Shown here: positions 1 through 5,286 of the stretch, one piece after another
Position numbering within the stretch: position 1 is the stretch's first letter
Layout of the letters: every line of letters begins with the position of its first letter
From: Natrialbaceae archaeon B1-Br10_E2g27
GTDB lineage: Archaea > Halobacteriota > Halobacteria > Halobacteriales > Natrialbaceae
Direction of reading: 5' to 3'
Length of the DNA: 8,788 bases
Assembly: GCA_001563885.1 (NCBI GenBank)
Contig: LKMM01000089.1
Coordinates: forward strand, 1 to 8,788
Position numbers and translations under genes: made by a program
The notes under the pieces: model-generated
Database searches by the model: none
The model's input: only the letters and a program-made list of their open reading frames with translations
What the model was told of the DNA's origin: nothing

Positions 1-338
1 CCTTCGTTGATCGGTGCGGGCGTCTTCGACGCCTCGAGTTCCTTATAGAGCGTAAAGGGGTTATCGTTCGTTCCGATGATGCCGACCTGGCCGTCGACGT
101 GCCCTAAAAGCTCCTCGAGTCCGACTTCCTCGAGTGCACGGACCTGCAAGGTGTTACGGCTGACGCGCAACTCGGCGGTGCCGTGCAGGCCACGGCGCAT
201 GTCCTGGAGCTGTTTGCTCGGAATGCCGGTGATGCCGACGATGCCGACGCTCTCGTAGCCGTCGATGAGCGTTGCGAGTTCGTCGACCTCTGCGATCTTC
301 CACTCGGGAAGGTTCTCGGTTTTACGTTCTGCGCTCAC
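1..338 (-). CDS. rpl10: Large ribosomal subunit protein uL10 (P0), N-terminal part
   Basis: This is the 5' part of the gene for ribosomal protein uL10 (archaeal P0/L10), the base of the 50S stalk. It binds 23S rRNA near the GTPase centre and carries the L12 (P1) dimers. The gene runs off the left edge after about 112 codons, so the C-terminal L12-binding part is not visible. The visible protein begins (M)SAERKTENLPEWK and contains SVGIVGITGIPSKQLQ and ELRVSRNTL, which is typical of the archaeal L10 rRNA-binding domain. The start is GTG at 338-336. A ribosome binding site GAGGTGG (complement of 345-351) lies 6 nt upstream, and the TAG stop of rpl1 lies just one base before the start, so the two genes are co-transcribed and probably translationally coupled. 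In other archaea rpl12 follows, which would lie outside this window. Family recognition is secure. Confidence 0.95.
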   Translation of the reverse strand, partial: MSAERKTENLPEWKIAEVDELATLIDGYESVGIVGITGIPSKQLQDMRRGLHGTAELRVSRNTLQVRALEEVGLEELLGHVDGQVGIIGTNDNPFTLYKELEASKTPAPINE

Positions 339-339
339 G

Positions 340-969
340 CTAGACCACCTCTACGGACGGTCCCATCGTCGTCTTGACGTAGACGCCATCGATGTTCTGT
401 GGACCTTTCTCGAGGTCAGCGTGCAGACGTCGCAGGATGACGTCGATGTTGCTCGCGATATCTTCGGCATCCATATCTTCAGCACCGACGAGCGTGTGGA
501 ACGTTCGTCGGTCCCCAGAGCGAAGCTGCACGGTATTTTTGAGCCGGTTTACGGTCTCGACGACGTCTTCGTCGGGACTGAGCGGATCCGGCATCTTCCC
601 CCGCGGACCGAGGATGGTCCCCAGGTAGCGGGCGATATCTTGCATCATCGCCTCTTCGGCAATGAAGAAGTCCGTCTCGTCTGCCAGATCTTTGGCTTCG
701 TCATCGTCCAGATCGGCTACGTCGTCACCGGAGAAGACGTCGTCTGCGACCTCTTCGGCGCGGACGGCGGTCTCCCCTTCGGCAATAACGACAATGATCG
801 TCTCCTGGCCGGTTCCGGACGGTAAGACGATTGACTCATCAACACGGTTCGACGGTTCGTTCAAATCAAGGTCGCGCAAATTGATCGCGAGGTCGACCGT
901 CTCGGTAAAGTTCCGATCCGGCGACTCCTCGAGTGCGCGAGCCACTGCGGTTTCGATATCCTCTGCCAT
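340..969 (-). CDS. rpl1: Large ribosomal subunit protein uL1
   Basis: Ribosomal protein uL1, 209 aa, the usual length for archaea. It binds the L1 stalk of 23S rRNA near the E site and helps release deacylated tRNA. In several archaea and bacteria it also represses its own mRNA. The sequence shows the family hallmark LGTILGPRGKMPDP around residues 115-128, in the second domain, and ends in KTTMGPSVEVV, the conserved C-terminal strand. The middle (about residues 70-100) is strongly acidic, as in haloarchaeal proteins. The ATG at 969-967 is preceded by GGAGGTGA (complement of 973-980), which fixes the start. rpl10 follows after one base. rpl11, often next to this gene in archaea, is not upstream here; a divergent membrane-protein gene occupies that place. 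Identification is very secure. Confidence 0.97.
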   Translation of the reverse strand: MAEDIETAVARALEESPDRNFTETVDLAINLRDLDLNEPSNRVDESIVLPSGTGQETIIVVIAEGETAVRAEEVADDVFSGDDVADLDDDEAKDLADETDFFIAEEAMMQDIARYLGTILGPRGKMPDPLSPDEDVVETVNRLKNTVQLRSGDRRTFHTLVGAEDMDAEDIASNIDVILRRLHADLEKGPQNIDGVYVKTTMGPSVEVV

Positions 970-1033
970 CGTTCACCTCCGTAGTACGCAGGAATGCTCC
1001 TACGGGTCAGTGAAACAGGCGACGCCTGTCTCC
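970..1033 (-). promoter_or_regulatory. rpl1 mRNA leader with two hairpins, candidate L1 autoregulatory site
   Basis: If transcription starts about 26 nt after the TATA box, the leader is about 60-65 nt. Two foldable elements are visible. The first is ACAGGC-GTC-GCCTGT (1015-1029), a 6-bp stem with a 3-nt loop. The second, at 979-1005, lets CCGTAG (1000-1005) pair with CTACGG (979-984); an alternative stacks CCGT/ACGG on an inner AGGA/TCCT helix with a 7-nt bulge on the 3' side. The 3' arm contains the first two G of the ribosome binding site (973-980), so folding would partly mask it. L1 is known to bind its own mRNA in methanogens, at sites made of two short helices joined by an asymmetric loop. 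That this leader is such a site is my inference. Confidence 0.5.
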
Positions 1034-1056
1034 TTTGAAGGAAGTGTCATGCCGGA

Positions 1057-1062
1057 CTTAAA
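1057..1062 (-). promoter_or_regulatory. TATA box of the rpl1-rpl10 operon
   Basis: The minus strand reads GGGTTTAAGTCC here, a typical haloarchaeal TATA element (TTTAAG). It predicts a start of transcription near 1033 and a leader of about 64 nt carrying a ribosome binding site. A structured leader of this kind is unusual in haloarchaea, where many mRNAs are leaderless, but fits ribosomal protein operons. Inferred from sequence pattern and spacing. Confidence 0.6.
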
Positions 1063-1086
1063 CCCGTCGAAGCAGCCGCCCGATCG

Positions 1087-1116
1087 CGTCTCGTTCACAC
1101 GGGGCGAAACGAGACG
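1087..1116. repeat. Perfect 9-bp inverted repeat between divergent promoters
   Basis: CGTCTCGTT at 1087-1095 is repeated as its exact reverse complement AACGAGACG at 1108-1116, with a 12-nt spacer. The repeat lies about 25 bp upstream of the rpl1 TATA box and about 45 bp upstream of the TATA box of the divergent membrane-protein gene. It is outside any gene and probably outside both transcripts, so a protein binding site is more likely than a terminator. A related CGTCTCT occurs once more nearby at 1134-1140. Which protein would bind is unknown. Confidence 0.55.
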
Positions 1117-1161
1117 ACAGCCATCATTCCGATCGTCTCTTCCTCGAGATCAAAACAGCTA

Positions 1162-1168
1162 TTTTATT
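1162..1168 (+). promoter_or_regulatory. TATA-like element for the membrane-protein gene
   Basis: An AT-rich TATTTTATT patch (TTTTATT, 1162-1168) lies in otherwise GC-rich DNA. Its centre is about 22-24 bp before the ATG at 1187, the spacing expected for a leaderless haloarchaeal transcript. No ribosome binding site is seen before that ATG, which supports leaderless initiation. Confidence 0.55.
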
Positions 1169-1186
1169 CATTATCCATCTTGCAAT

Positions 1187-1771
1187 ATGGTATCGTGGCA
1201 AGGCCGGGACCTCGAGGCACTAGGAGCCCTCCTCGAACACGAGTTGGTGTTGCTGTATGTCTCTCTCGAACCAACCTGGCGTGCACTCGGACACGTTGTG
1301 GTTGCGCTCGTGCTTACAGGAGTGGTGTTCGGACTGGCACCCGGATATAGCAGTCGCCCGGCGACGAGAGCACGGCGGAGTCCTATCATTTCGAGTGCTG
1401 TTGGGGTCCCAGCCGTACTCACAATACTTGGACTCGTTATGTTTGGCTATCTTATTCTCGAGACGCTGGCGTTCATTTTCGGCGTCGTGTTTTTGCTCAT
1501 TGGAGCGGTTGTCCTCCCGACAGCCGTCGTCGTTGGCCTCGTTGTAGTTGGCCAGTCGGTCGCGACGAAACTCAACCGGGACGGACTCTTTTACGGTGTA
1601 TTGGTCGGGTGTACGCTCTGGGGGATCGCTGGGCTCTCGGTGCCAGCAACCGTTTCCGTCGCCGCCATCACAGCCACGCTCGGGTTGGGTGGACTCGTCC
1701 GTGTCCGCTTTGGCGTTCTCGACGCGGACGATCCAACCGACCGGACCGTTCCACCGTCGAACAAAACCTGA
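1187..1771 (+). CDS. Integral membrane protein of unknown function
   Basis: I do not recognise this 194-aa protein. It begins with a soluble stretch (residues 1-33) containing Glu, His and Trp. Five hydrophobic segments follow, at about 35-52, 70-91, 96-122, 134-150 and 152-171, and the tail is acidic and Pro/Thr-containing (DADDPTDRTVPPSNKT). A basic loop (residues 57-64, several Arg) after the first segment suggests that this loop faces the cytoplasm. The frame is open further upstream, back to 662, but that part is the antisense of rpl1. The ATG at 1187 is chosen because a TATA-like element sits about 24 bp before it. Gly/Val/Leu-rich helices without charged residues suggest a small structural or accessory membrane protein rather than a classic transporter. 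It stands alone between divergent rpl1 and the YkgJ-type gene. The gene is well supported; the function is unknown. Confidence 0.8.
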   Translation: MVSWQGRDLEALGALLEHELVLLYVSLEPTWRALGHVVVALVLTGVVFGLAPGYSSRPATRARRSPIISSAVGVPAVLTILGLVMFGYLILETLAFIFGVVFLLIGAVVLPTAVVVGLVVVGQSVATKLNRDGLFYGVLVGCTLWGIAGLSVPATVSVAAITATLGLGGLVRVRFGVLDADDPTDRTVPPSNKT

Positions 1772-1797
1772 CACCGACCTCGGGGCCACCGACTGAC

Positions 1798-1803
1798 TTT
1801 TTT
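1798..1803 (+). promoter_or_regulatory. T6 tract: likely terminator and promoter element between two genes
   Basis: A run of six T lies 27 nt after the stop of the membrane-protein gene and about 26 nt before the GTG start of the next gene. Haloarchaeal transcripts often end in such T tracts. The spacing also fits a weak TATA element for a leaderless mRNA starting at 1827. Either role, or both, is inference from position. Confidence 0.35.
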
Positions 1804-1826
1804 GCGTCCACGCCTACCCACAGCGT

Positions 1827-2516
1827 GTGAACTCACTCGAGGCCGAACTTGAGCAGGCACGGACGCTTTTGATCGACGAACTGGCCGATTCGATCGAATC
1901 GATCGGCTTCGAGTGTACCCGCTGTGGGGCCTGCTGTACCGGCCACGGCGAGGACGAACATACGGCGACGATCTTCCCTGATGAGGTGCGAACGCTCCAA
2001 GGTGACGAACCCGACGACAACATCCCGGAAACGTCCCCTCGAGAGTGGCGCGATGTCGCCCGACCGATGCCGTATGGCCTCGTCGACGGTCCAGAAGGCC
2101 TCGAAGGCGAGACCTTCGAGTGGGCCCTCCAGACCGACGGCTGTGGTGACTGTGTCTTCTATACCGAAGACGACCACGCCATCGGCGCGTGTACCGCCCA
2201 CTCAGACCGTCCGCTGATCTGTCAAACCTATCCGTTCAGCGTCGACCTTGCCGGGACGAGCCAGCCGATGGGCGAGGCCGTCGATGAAGCAGGACTCGTC
2301 CGCGCCCACGAATGTGAGGGCCTCGGTCGAGAGATCAGCCGAGAGGAAGCCGAGTCCCTCGCACGCACGTTGAAAAAACGAGCGATTCGCGAACTCGAGG
2401 AAGCTATCGGGGTTCGAGACGCCTACACACCGGCCACTCCCGACACCGGCGAGATCGTCGTCCACGATTCTGAAGGCCAAAAGCGGATCGATGGGACGTC
2501 ACTCGAAGATGGGTAG
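1827..2516 (+). CDS. YkgJ-family cysteine-cluster protein (putative zinc or Fe-S binding)
   Basis: A 229-aa protein of the YkgJ/CxxCxxCC family (COG0727 type), whose members are thought to bind Zn or an Fe-S cluster and whose biochemical role is not settled. The hallmark is CTRCGACC at residues 30-37 (C30, C33, C36, C37). Further conserved cysteines are C106 and C109 (CGDC), C122, C132 in the motif RPLICQTYPF, and C163 after a His (HEC). This gives nine Cys in all, which is striking for a haloarchaeal protein. The N-terminus is a short amphipathic helix. After about residue 170 there is a charged helical region and a low-complexity tail that is probably disordered. The start is GTG at 1827, the first in-frame start, about 26 bp after a T tract that may act as TATA element; no ribosome binding site is seen, so the mRNA is probably leaderless. 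It appears to be monocistronic. The family call is strong. Confidence 0.88.
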   Translation: MNSLEAELEQARTLLIDELADSIESIGFECTRCGACCTGHGEDEHTATIFPDEVRTLQGDEPDDNIPETSPREWRDVARPMPYGLVDGPEGLEGETFEWALQTDGCGDCVFYTEDDHAIGACTAHSDRPLICQTYPFSVDLAGTSQPMGEAVDEAGLVRAHECEGLGREISREEAESLARTLKKRAIRELEEAIGVRDAYTPATPDTGEIVVHDSEGQKRIDGTSLEDG

Positions 2517-2656
2517 ACAAACGTCTGGAGAGAAACGCGGGCTCGGGAGGAAGTGGTGGTAGTTGTCTCGAGTGTGCGCCGCATACTCGGCTTTTGCTCG
2601 AGCTAGTTTGTCGAGCAGTTCGCGCCGCGGGCGAACCCGAGAGAAAACGGTCGTTT
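2517..2656. other. Short intergenic region between convergent genes
   Basis: This holds the 3' ends of the YkgJ-type gene (plus) and the TRAM gene (minus). T-rich tracts that could end transcription are TTTT at 2592-2595 on the plus strand and, on the minus strand, CCGTTTTCTC (complement of 2641-2650) about 8 nt past the TRAM stop. A small stem TTCGC/GCGAA (2619-2623 with 2631-2635) and CTCGA/TCGAG pairs are also present. I see no gene here: an open frame starting at 2594 is mainly antisense of the TRAM gene. Confidence 0.4.
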
Positions 2657-3061
2657 CTAGAAGGTCTCTTCGATAATTTCGCCGACAGCGAAGTTCGATT
2701 TGACCTCGCTAACCTCGATTTTGACGCGTTCACCGACATCAGCGCCGGGGACGATGATGACGTAGCCGCGTTCGACACGAGCGATGCCATCACCCTGCTT
2801 GCCGATGTCTTCGATTTCGACATAGCGCGTTTCGCCGACGTCGACCGGCGGCTGTGGTTCCGATGGCGCACTCTGTGGGTGACTCTGGGATTCGGTTGCC
2901 GTCTCGGCTTCCGATCGAGAAATGAGTGCGACGCGGTAGACCTCACCGGGGTCGATATCACCGGTTTCGATTTCCTGACGCGGTACCTCGATAACGTATC
3001 GGTCCTCCTCCGTTTTGACCTCTGTACTGAACAGACACAGGAGTTTTTCAGATATTTCCAC
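2657..3061 (-). CDS. TRAM-domain protein, probable RNA-binding
   Basis: A 134-aa protein whose C-terminal part, residues about 74-131, is a TRAM domain: a small beta-barrel found in tRNA-modifying enzymes and, in archaea, in short single-domain RNA-binding proteins, some proposed to act as cold-shock-like RNA chaperones. Diagnostic stretches are DIGKQGDGIARVERGYVI and VPGADVGERVKIEV, then VGEIIE. The N-terminal part (residues 1-50, MEISEKLLCLFSTEV at the start) has beta-strand character and is joined by a Ser/Pro/Gln-rich linker (50-73). The start is GTG at 3061-3059, the first start after an in-frame stop, with GAGGTGA (complement of 3072-3078) 10 nt before it. It lies 114 nt downstream of the radical SAM gene on the same strand but has its own likely TATA element. 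The domain is certain; the cellular role is inferred. Confidence 0.88.
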   Translation of the reverse strand: MEISEKLLCLFSTEVKTEEDRYVIEVPRQEIETGDIDPGEVYRVALISRSEAETATESQSHPQSAPSEPQPPVDVGETRYVEIEDIGKQGDGIARVERGYVIIVPGADVGERVKIEVSEVKSNFAVGEIIEETF

Positions 3062-3094
3062 AGGTAGACCCTCACCTCACCACTGAGGCTCATT

Positions 3095-3101
3095 CGTAAT
3101 A
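3095..3101 (-). promoter_or_regulatory. Likely TATA element of the TRAM gene
   Basis: The minus strand reads TTCTATTACGAAT, with TATTACG at the complement of 3095-3101. Transcription would start near 3072, close to the ribosome-binding-like GAGGTGA. A small stem CCTCA-CCAC-TGAGG (3075-3088) also lies between this element and the gene. It is a weak match, so only moderate support. Confidence 0.35.
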
Positions 3102-3175
3102 GAACTACCGACAGGTTTGCTACACGAACGGTCTCGACAACCGAGATGAGTCGGCCTGGCCGGGCAGAATCGAGA

Positions 3176-4900
3176 TCAGTCGGCCGTTCCAGGCTGTCGT
3201 GCCGTTGCAAACCTCGAGATATCGACTTCGGCGACGGCGGCGTCCTCGACGGAACTGTATGGTCGGTTGATGACGATATCGCCCGCAGTTCGGTCGCCGA
3301 TCCCGGGGATTGCGGTGAGTTCGTCCATCGAAGCGTCGTTGATATCGAGTGGGTAGGGAACGCCCGTCACGGAACGATAGCCGTGATCGACGACCGCGAT
3401 GTCGATCGTTCGGCCGAGGTCGCGTTCGCCGGGGATGCCGACCAAAAGCGGGTAGGTTCCAAGCTGGCGACCGAAGGTTCGGCCGTCCTGGTGGTACTCG
3501 AGGTGGACGTCGGGTAAGACGGTGCCCGGCGGGGCCACCCGCTCGAGCATTGGGTTGTCGATTTCTTCGCGGACCTGGCGTTTGTACCGCTTGAAGAGTT
3601 TCTTATGTTCGTGGGCAATGTCGGCCCCAGTGTCGGACATCTCGGTGCCGGCGAAAGCCATCACCTGCCGGATGTTGACCCGCCGGAGCATATAGCCGTC
3701 ATCGTAGACCCGCCGCAGGAACTCGAGGTTGTGCTCGTAGGTTTTCTCGCGTTCGTCCATGAGGCCGTGAAGTAAGTTGATTCCGGGCAGAAGTTTCGGG
3801 AGCCGTCGTGGGGCGTCGGGACCGACCGATGGGCCGGTTCCGGGTTCCTCGCCGGGTCGCCACCCGCCTTCCTCGTTGACGATTCGGACGGCTTCGAAAC
3901 ACTCCTCTGCGGTGACGTTCAGGTTGTTCGCCTCCTGGACGACCGGGTCCGCTGACTCGAGGCCGAACGCGGCCGTATCGCCGGGTGTGTTGTGCTCGGC
4001 GATGATCCGGATCCCCTCCCGGCTCTGTTCGGGCCAGTTGACGATGGTGATGGGGTTCATATTGTCCAGATGGAGTGTCTCGAGGTCGGGGGCAACGTCC
4101 CGAATCCCGCCGTACAGTTTCCGAAGCGCGTCGGGGTTGGGGGCTTCGCCGTCGCCACCGTAGGCCAAGATGTCTGCCTGCCGGCCGATCCGGAAGTGTT
4201 TGACGCCACGATCGGAAAGCGCATCCACCTCGCCGACGACAGTTTCGGGTGGGCGGAAGGTTGGGTTGCCATAGAGCGGTTCCGTACAGAACGAACATCG
4301 GTAGGCACAGCCACGGGAGGTCTCGAGTTCGCAGATGAGATAGTCGGGATGGTTTGGGTGCTGGGAGACGACGAACGCACCCTCCCTGGCCCACCGGGAG
4401 ACTTCGTCGATGTCGCGCATCCGATTGTTGAAGCCCTCGAGGCCGCTTTCGACGAGGTCGTAGACGGCGGCTTCGACGTCGCCTTTCGCGACGAAGTCGA
4501 AATCTAAATCCTGGCGTTCGGTTTCGGTCGCGCCTTCGTTGGCGTCGCCGACGCCGAACTTGACGGGGCCACCCATCAGGCTCGTTCCGTTTGCGGTCCA
4601 GGCGAGTTTGCGCACTTCGTCGGGTTCGGCGGGTGTCCCACCGACGTATTTGCCCGGAACGGTCATCCCGCCAAGGTAGACAAGCAGGTCGGCCTCGTCG
4701 ACGTCGCGCCAGCAGTCGGGCTGGTCGCGAAGCCGGTCGATCGTGTGGTAGGTGATATTCGCTCGCGGAACGCCCGCGTCGACGAGCGCACCTGCAGTAT
4801 ACCGGGGGTACGTCGAGATGTATGGCGGCACCCCGAAGTGGGCGGGTTCGTCGACGTAGCCGTCGACGATCGTCACCGACAGGCGCTCGGGGTCGGTCAT
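3176..4900 (-). CDS. Radical SAM enzyme with C-terminal helix-hairpin-helix (COG1031 type)
   Basis: A large iron-sulphur enzyme, 574 aa from the chosen start. The radical SAM signature CX3CX2C is C198-AYR-C202-SF-C205, preceded by ELETSRG and followed by TEPLYGNP; these cysteines hold a [4Fe-4S] cluster that cleaves S-adenosylmethionine. The N-terminal third (1-190), starting SVTIVDGYVDEPAHFGVPPY, resembles the nucleotide- or cobalamin-like fold in front of other radical SAM cores, but I see no B12-binding DXHXXG motif. The C-terminus carries a helix-hairpin-helix (about 518-553, core PGIGDRTA), suggesting nucleic acid binding. This architecture matches COG1031, which has no assigned reaction. 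The frame is open 30 codons further, to 4990. I chose ATG 4900 because a TATA box lies 26 bp before it, implying a leaderless mRNA, and because that extension overlaps the divergent promoter region. The function is unknown; RNA or DNA modification is a guess. Confidence 0.9.
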   Translation of the reverse strand: MTDPERLSVTIVDGYVDEPAHFGVPPYISTYPRYTAGALVDAGVPRANITYHTIDRLRDQPDCWRDVDEADLLVYLGGMTVPGKYVGGTPAEPDEVRKLAWTANGTSLMGGPVKFGVGDANEGATETERQDLDFDFVAKGDVEAAVYDLVESGLEGFNNRMRDIDEVSRWAREGAFVVSQHPNHPDYLICELETSRGCAYRCSFCTEPLYGNPTFRPPETVVGEVDALSDRGVKHFRIGRQADILAYGGDGEAPNPDALRKLYGGIRDVAPDLETLHLDNMNPITIVNWPEQSREGIRIIAEHNTPGDTAAFGLESADPVVQEANNLNVTAEECFEAVRIVNEEGGWRPGEEPGTGPSVGPDAPRRLPKLLPGINLLHGLMDEREKTYEHNLEFLRRVYDDGYMLRRVNIRQVMAFAGTEMSDTGADIAHEHKKLFKRYKRQVREEIDNPMLERVAPPGTVLPDVHLEYHQDGRTFGRQLGTYPLLVGIPGERDLGRTIDIAVVDHGYRSVTGVPYPLDINDASMDELTAIPGIGDRTAGDIVINRPYSSVEDAAVAEVDISRFATARQPGTAD

Positions 4901-4923
4901 ACCGGCCGATAACGCCCCGAACC

Positions 4924-4929
4924 CTAAAA
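4924..4929 (-). promoter_or_regulatory. TATA box of the radical SAM gene, decides its start
   Basis: The minus strand reads CGTTTTAGGG, with TTTTAG centred about 26 bp before the ATG at 4900. That is the spacing for a leaderless haloarchaeal transcript, and it argues against the longer start at 4990, which would lie upstream of this promoter. Confidence 0.6.
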
Positions 4930-5009
4930 CGGTGACTACACGATCCGGCGAGCCAGCGGGAACCGCCGCAATCGCCGATTTCAAGCCCATCCTGGCAGTA
5001 GAGTCGGCT

Positions 5010-5168
5010 ATGCCACCGACCGAAGAGATCGTCTGTACGGCCGAGGACTGTTTTCTGGATCTGTTCGAAAACCACTACACCTACGACGTTCCCGAGGAGT
5101 TCGACATCTCGAGGCTCTCCTGTCCCGTCTGTGGCGACACTGACTCCCTCGAGCGAGTCGAACTGTAA
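5010..5168 (+). CDS. 52-residue zinc-ribbon-like protein
   Basis: A small acidic protein with two cysteine pairs, C9-X4-C14 and C38-PV-C41, which can form a single zinc ribbon. Between them is FENHYTYDVPEEF, with aromatic residues and a His. Small two-pair zinc proteins of this kind are common and conserved in haloarchaea, mostly with no assigned role; I believe this belongs to one of those DUF families but cannot name it with certainty. The ATG at 5010 is preferred over an in-frame ATG at 4932, because the extra 26 residues lack the composition of the rest and overlap the region of the radical SAM promoter. A weak TATA-like GATTTCAAG (4978-4986) lies about 27 bp upstream, suggesting leaderless transcription. 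It is divergent from the radical SAM gene (109 bp between starts). The protein is probably real because the Cys pattern is intact and the frame ends cleanly. Confidence 0.78.
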   Translation: MPPTEEIVCTAEDCFLDLFENHYTYDVPEEFDISRLSCPVCGDTDSLERVEL

Positions 5169-5179
5169 TCGAGCACAAT

Positions 5180-5187
5180 GGATAAAG
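5180..5187 (+). promoter_or_regulatory. Possible TATA box for the Hsp20-family gene
   Basis: GGATAAAG lies 12 nt after the stop of the zinc-ribbon gene and about 100 bp before the hsp20 ATG. It would give a leader of about 75-80 nt that ends in a perfect GGAGGTGA ribosome binding site (5273-5280), 6 nt before ATG 5287. A leader this long is less usual in haloarchaea. Co-transcription with the zinc-ribbon gene is the alternative. Confidence 0.4.
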
Positions 5188-5286
5188 CCGTGGCCCCCAT
5201 AGGCCTCGGCAAATGGCTTTGGTCTCTCGTCTCGCCCTCCCGTCGATTCCGGCGAGTGTCGCTTACCTCGCTGGAGGTGACGGGGT

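Noticed and set aside
265..825. Plus-strand open frame across the rpl1 region
   Set aside because: It is the exact antisense of rpl1, whose identity is certain. Long antisense frames are common in GC-rich haloarchaeal DNA.
662..1186. A long plus-strand open frame reaching from 662 into the membrane-protein gene
   Set aside because: The part before 1187 is the antisense of rpl1 and its leader and is Ser/Arg-rich with no family signal. The true start fits the TATA-like element at 1162-1168.
3132..3162. Small inverted repeats TCTCG-ACAAC-CGAGA and CGGCC-T-GGCCG between the radical SAM and TRAM genes
   Set aside because: The stems are only 5 bp, in GC-rich DNA where such pairs are expected, and no T tract follows on the minus strand, so neither a terminator nor an operator can be claimed.
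2404..3210. A 268-codon minus-strand open frame over the TRAM gene
   Set aside because: Its composition is Ser/Arg-rich and unlike haloarchaeal proteins. The TRAM domain is encoded in another frame of the same strand with a good ribosome binding site.
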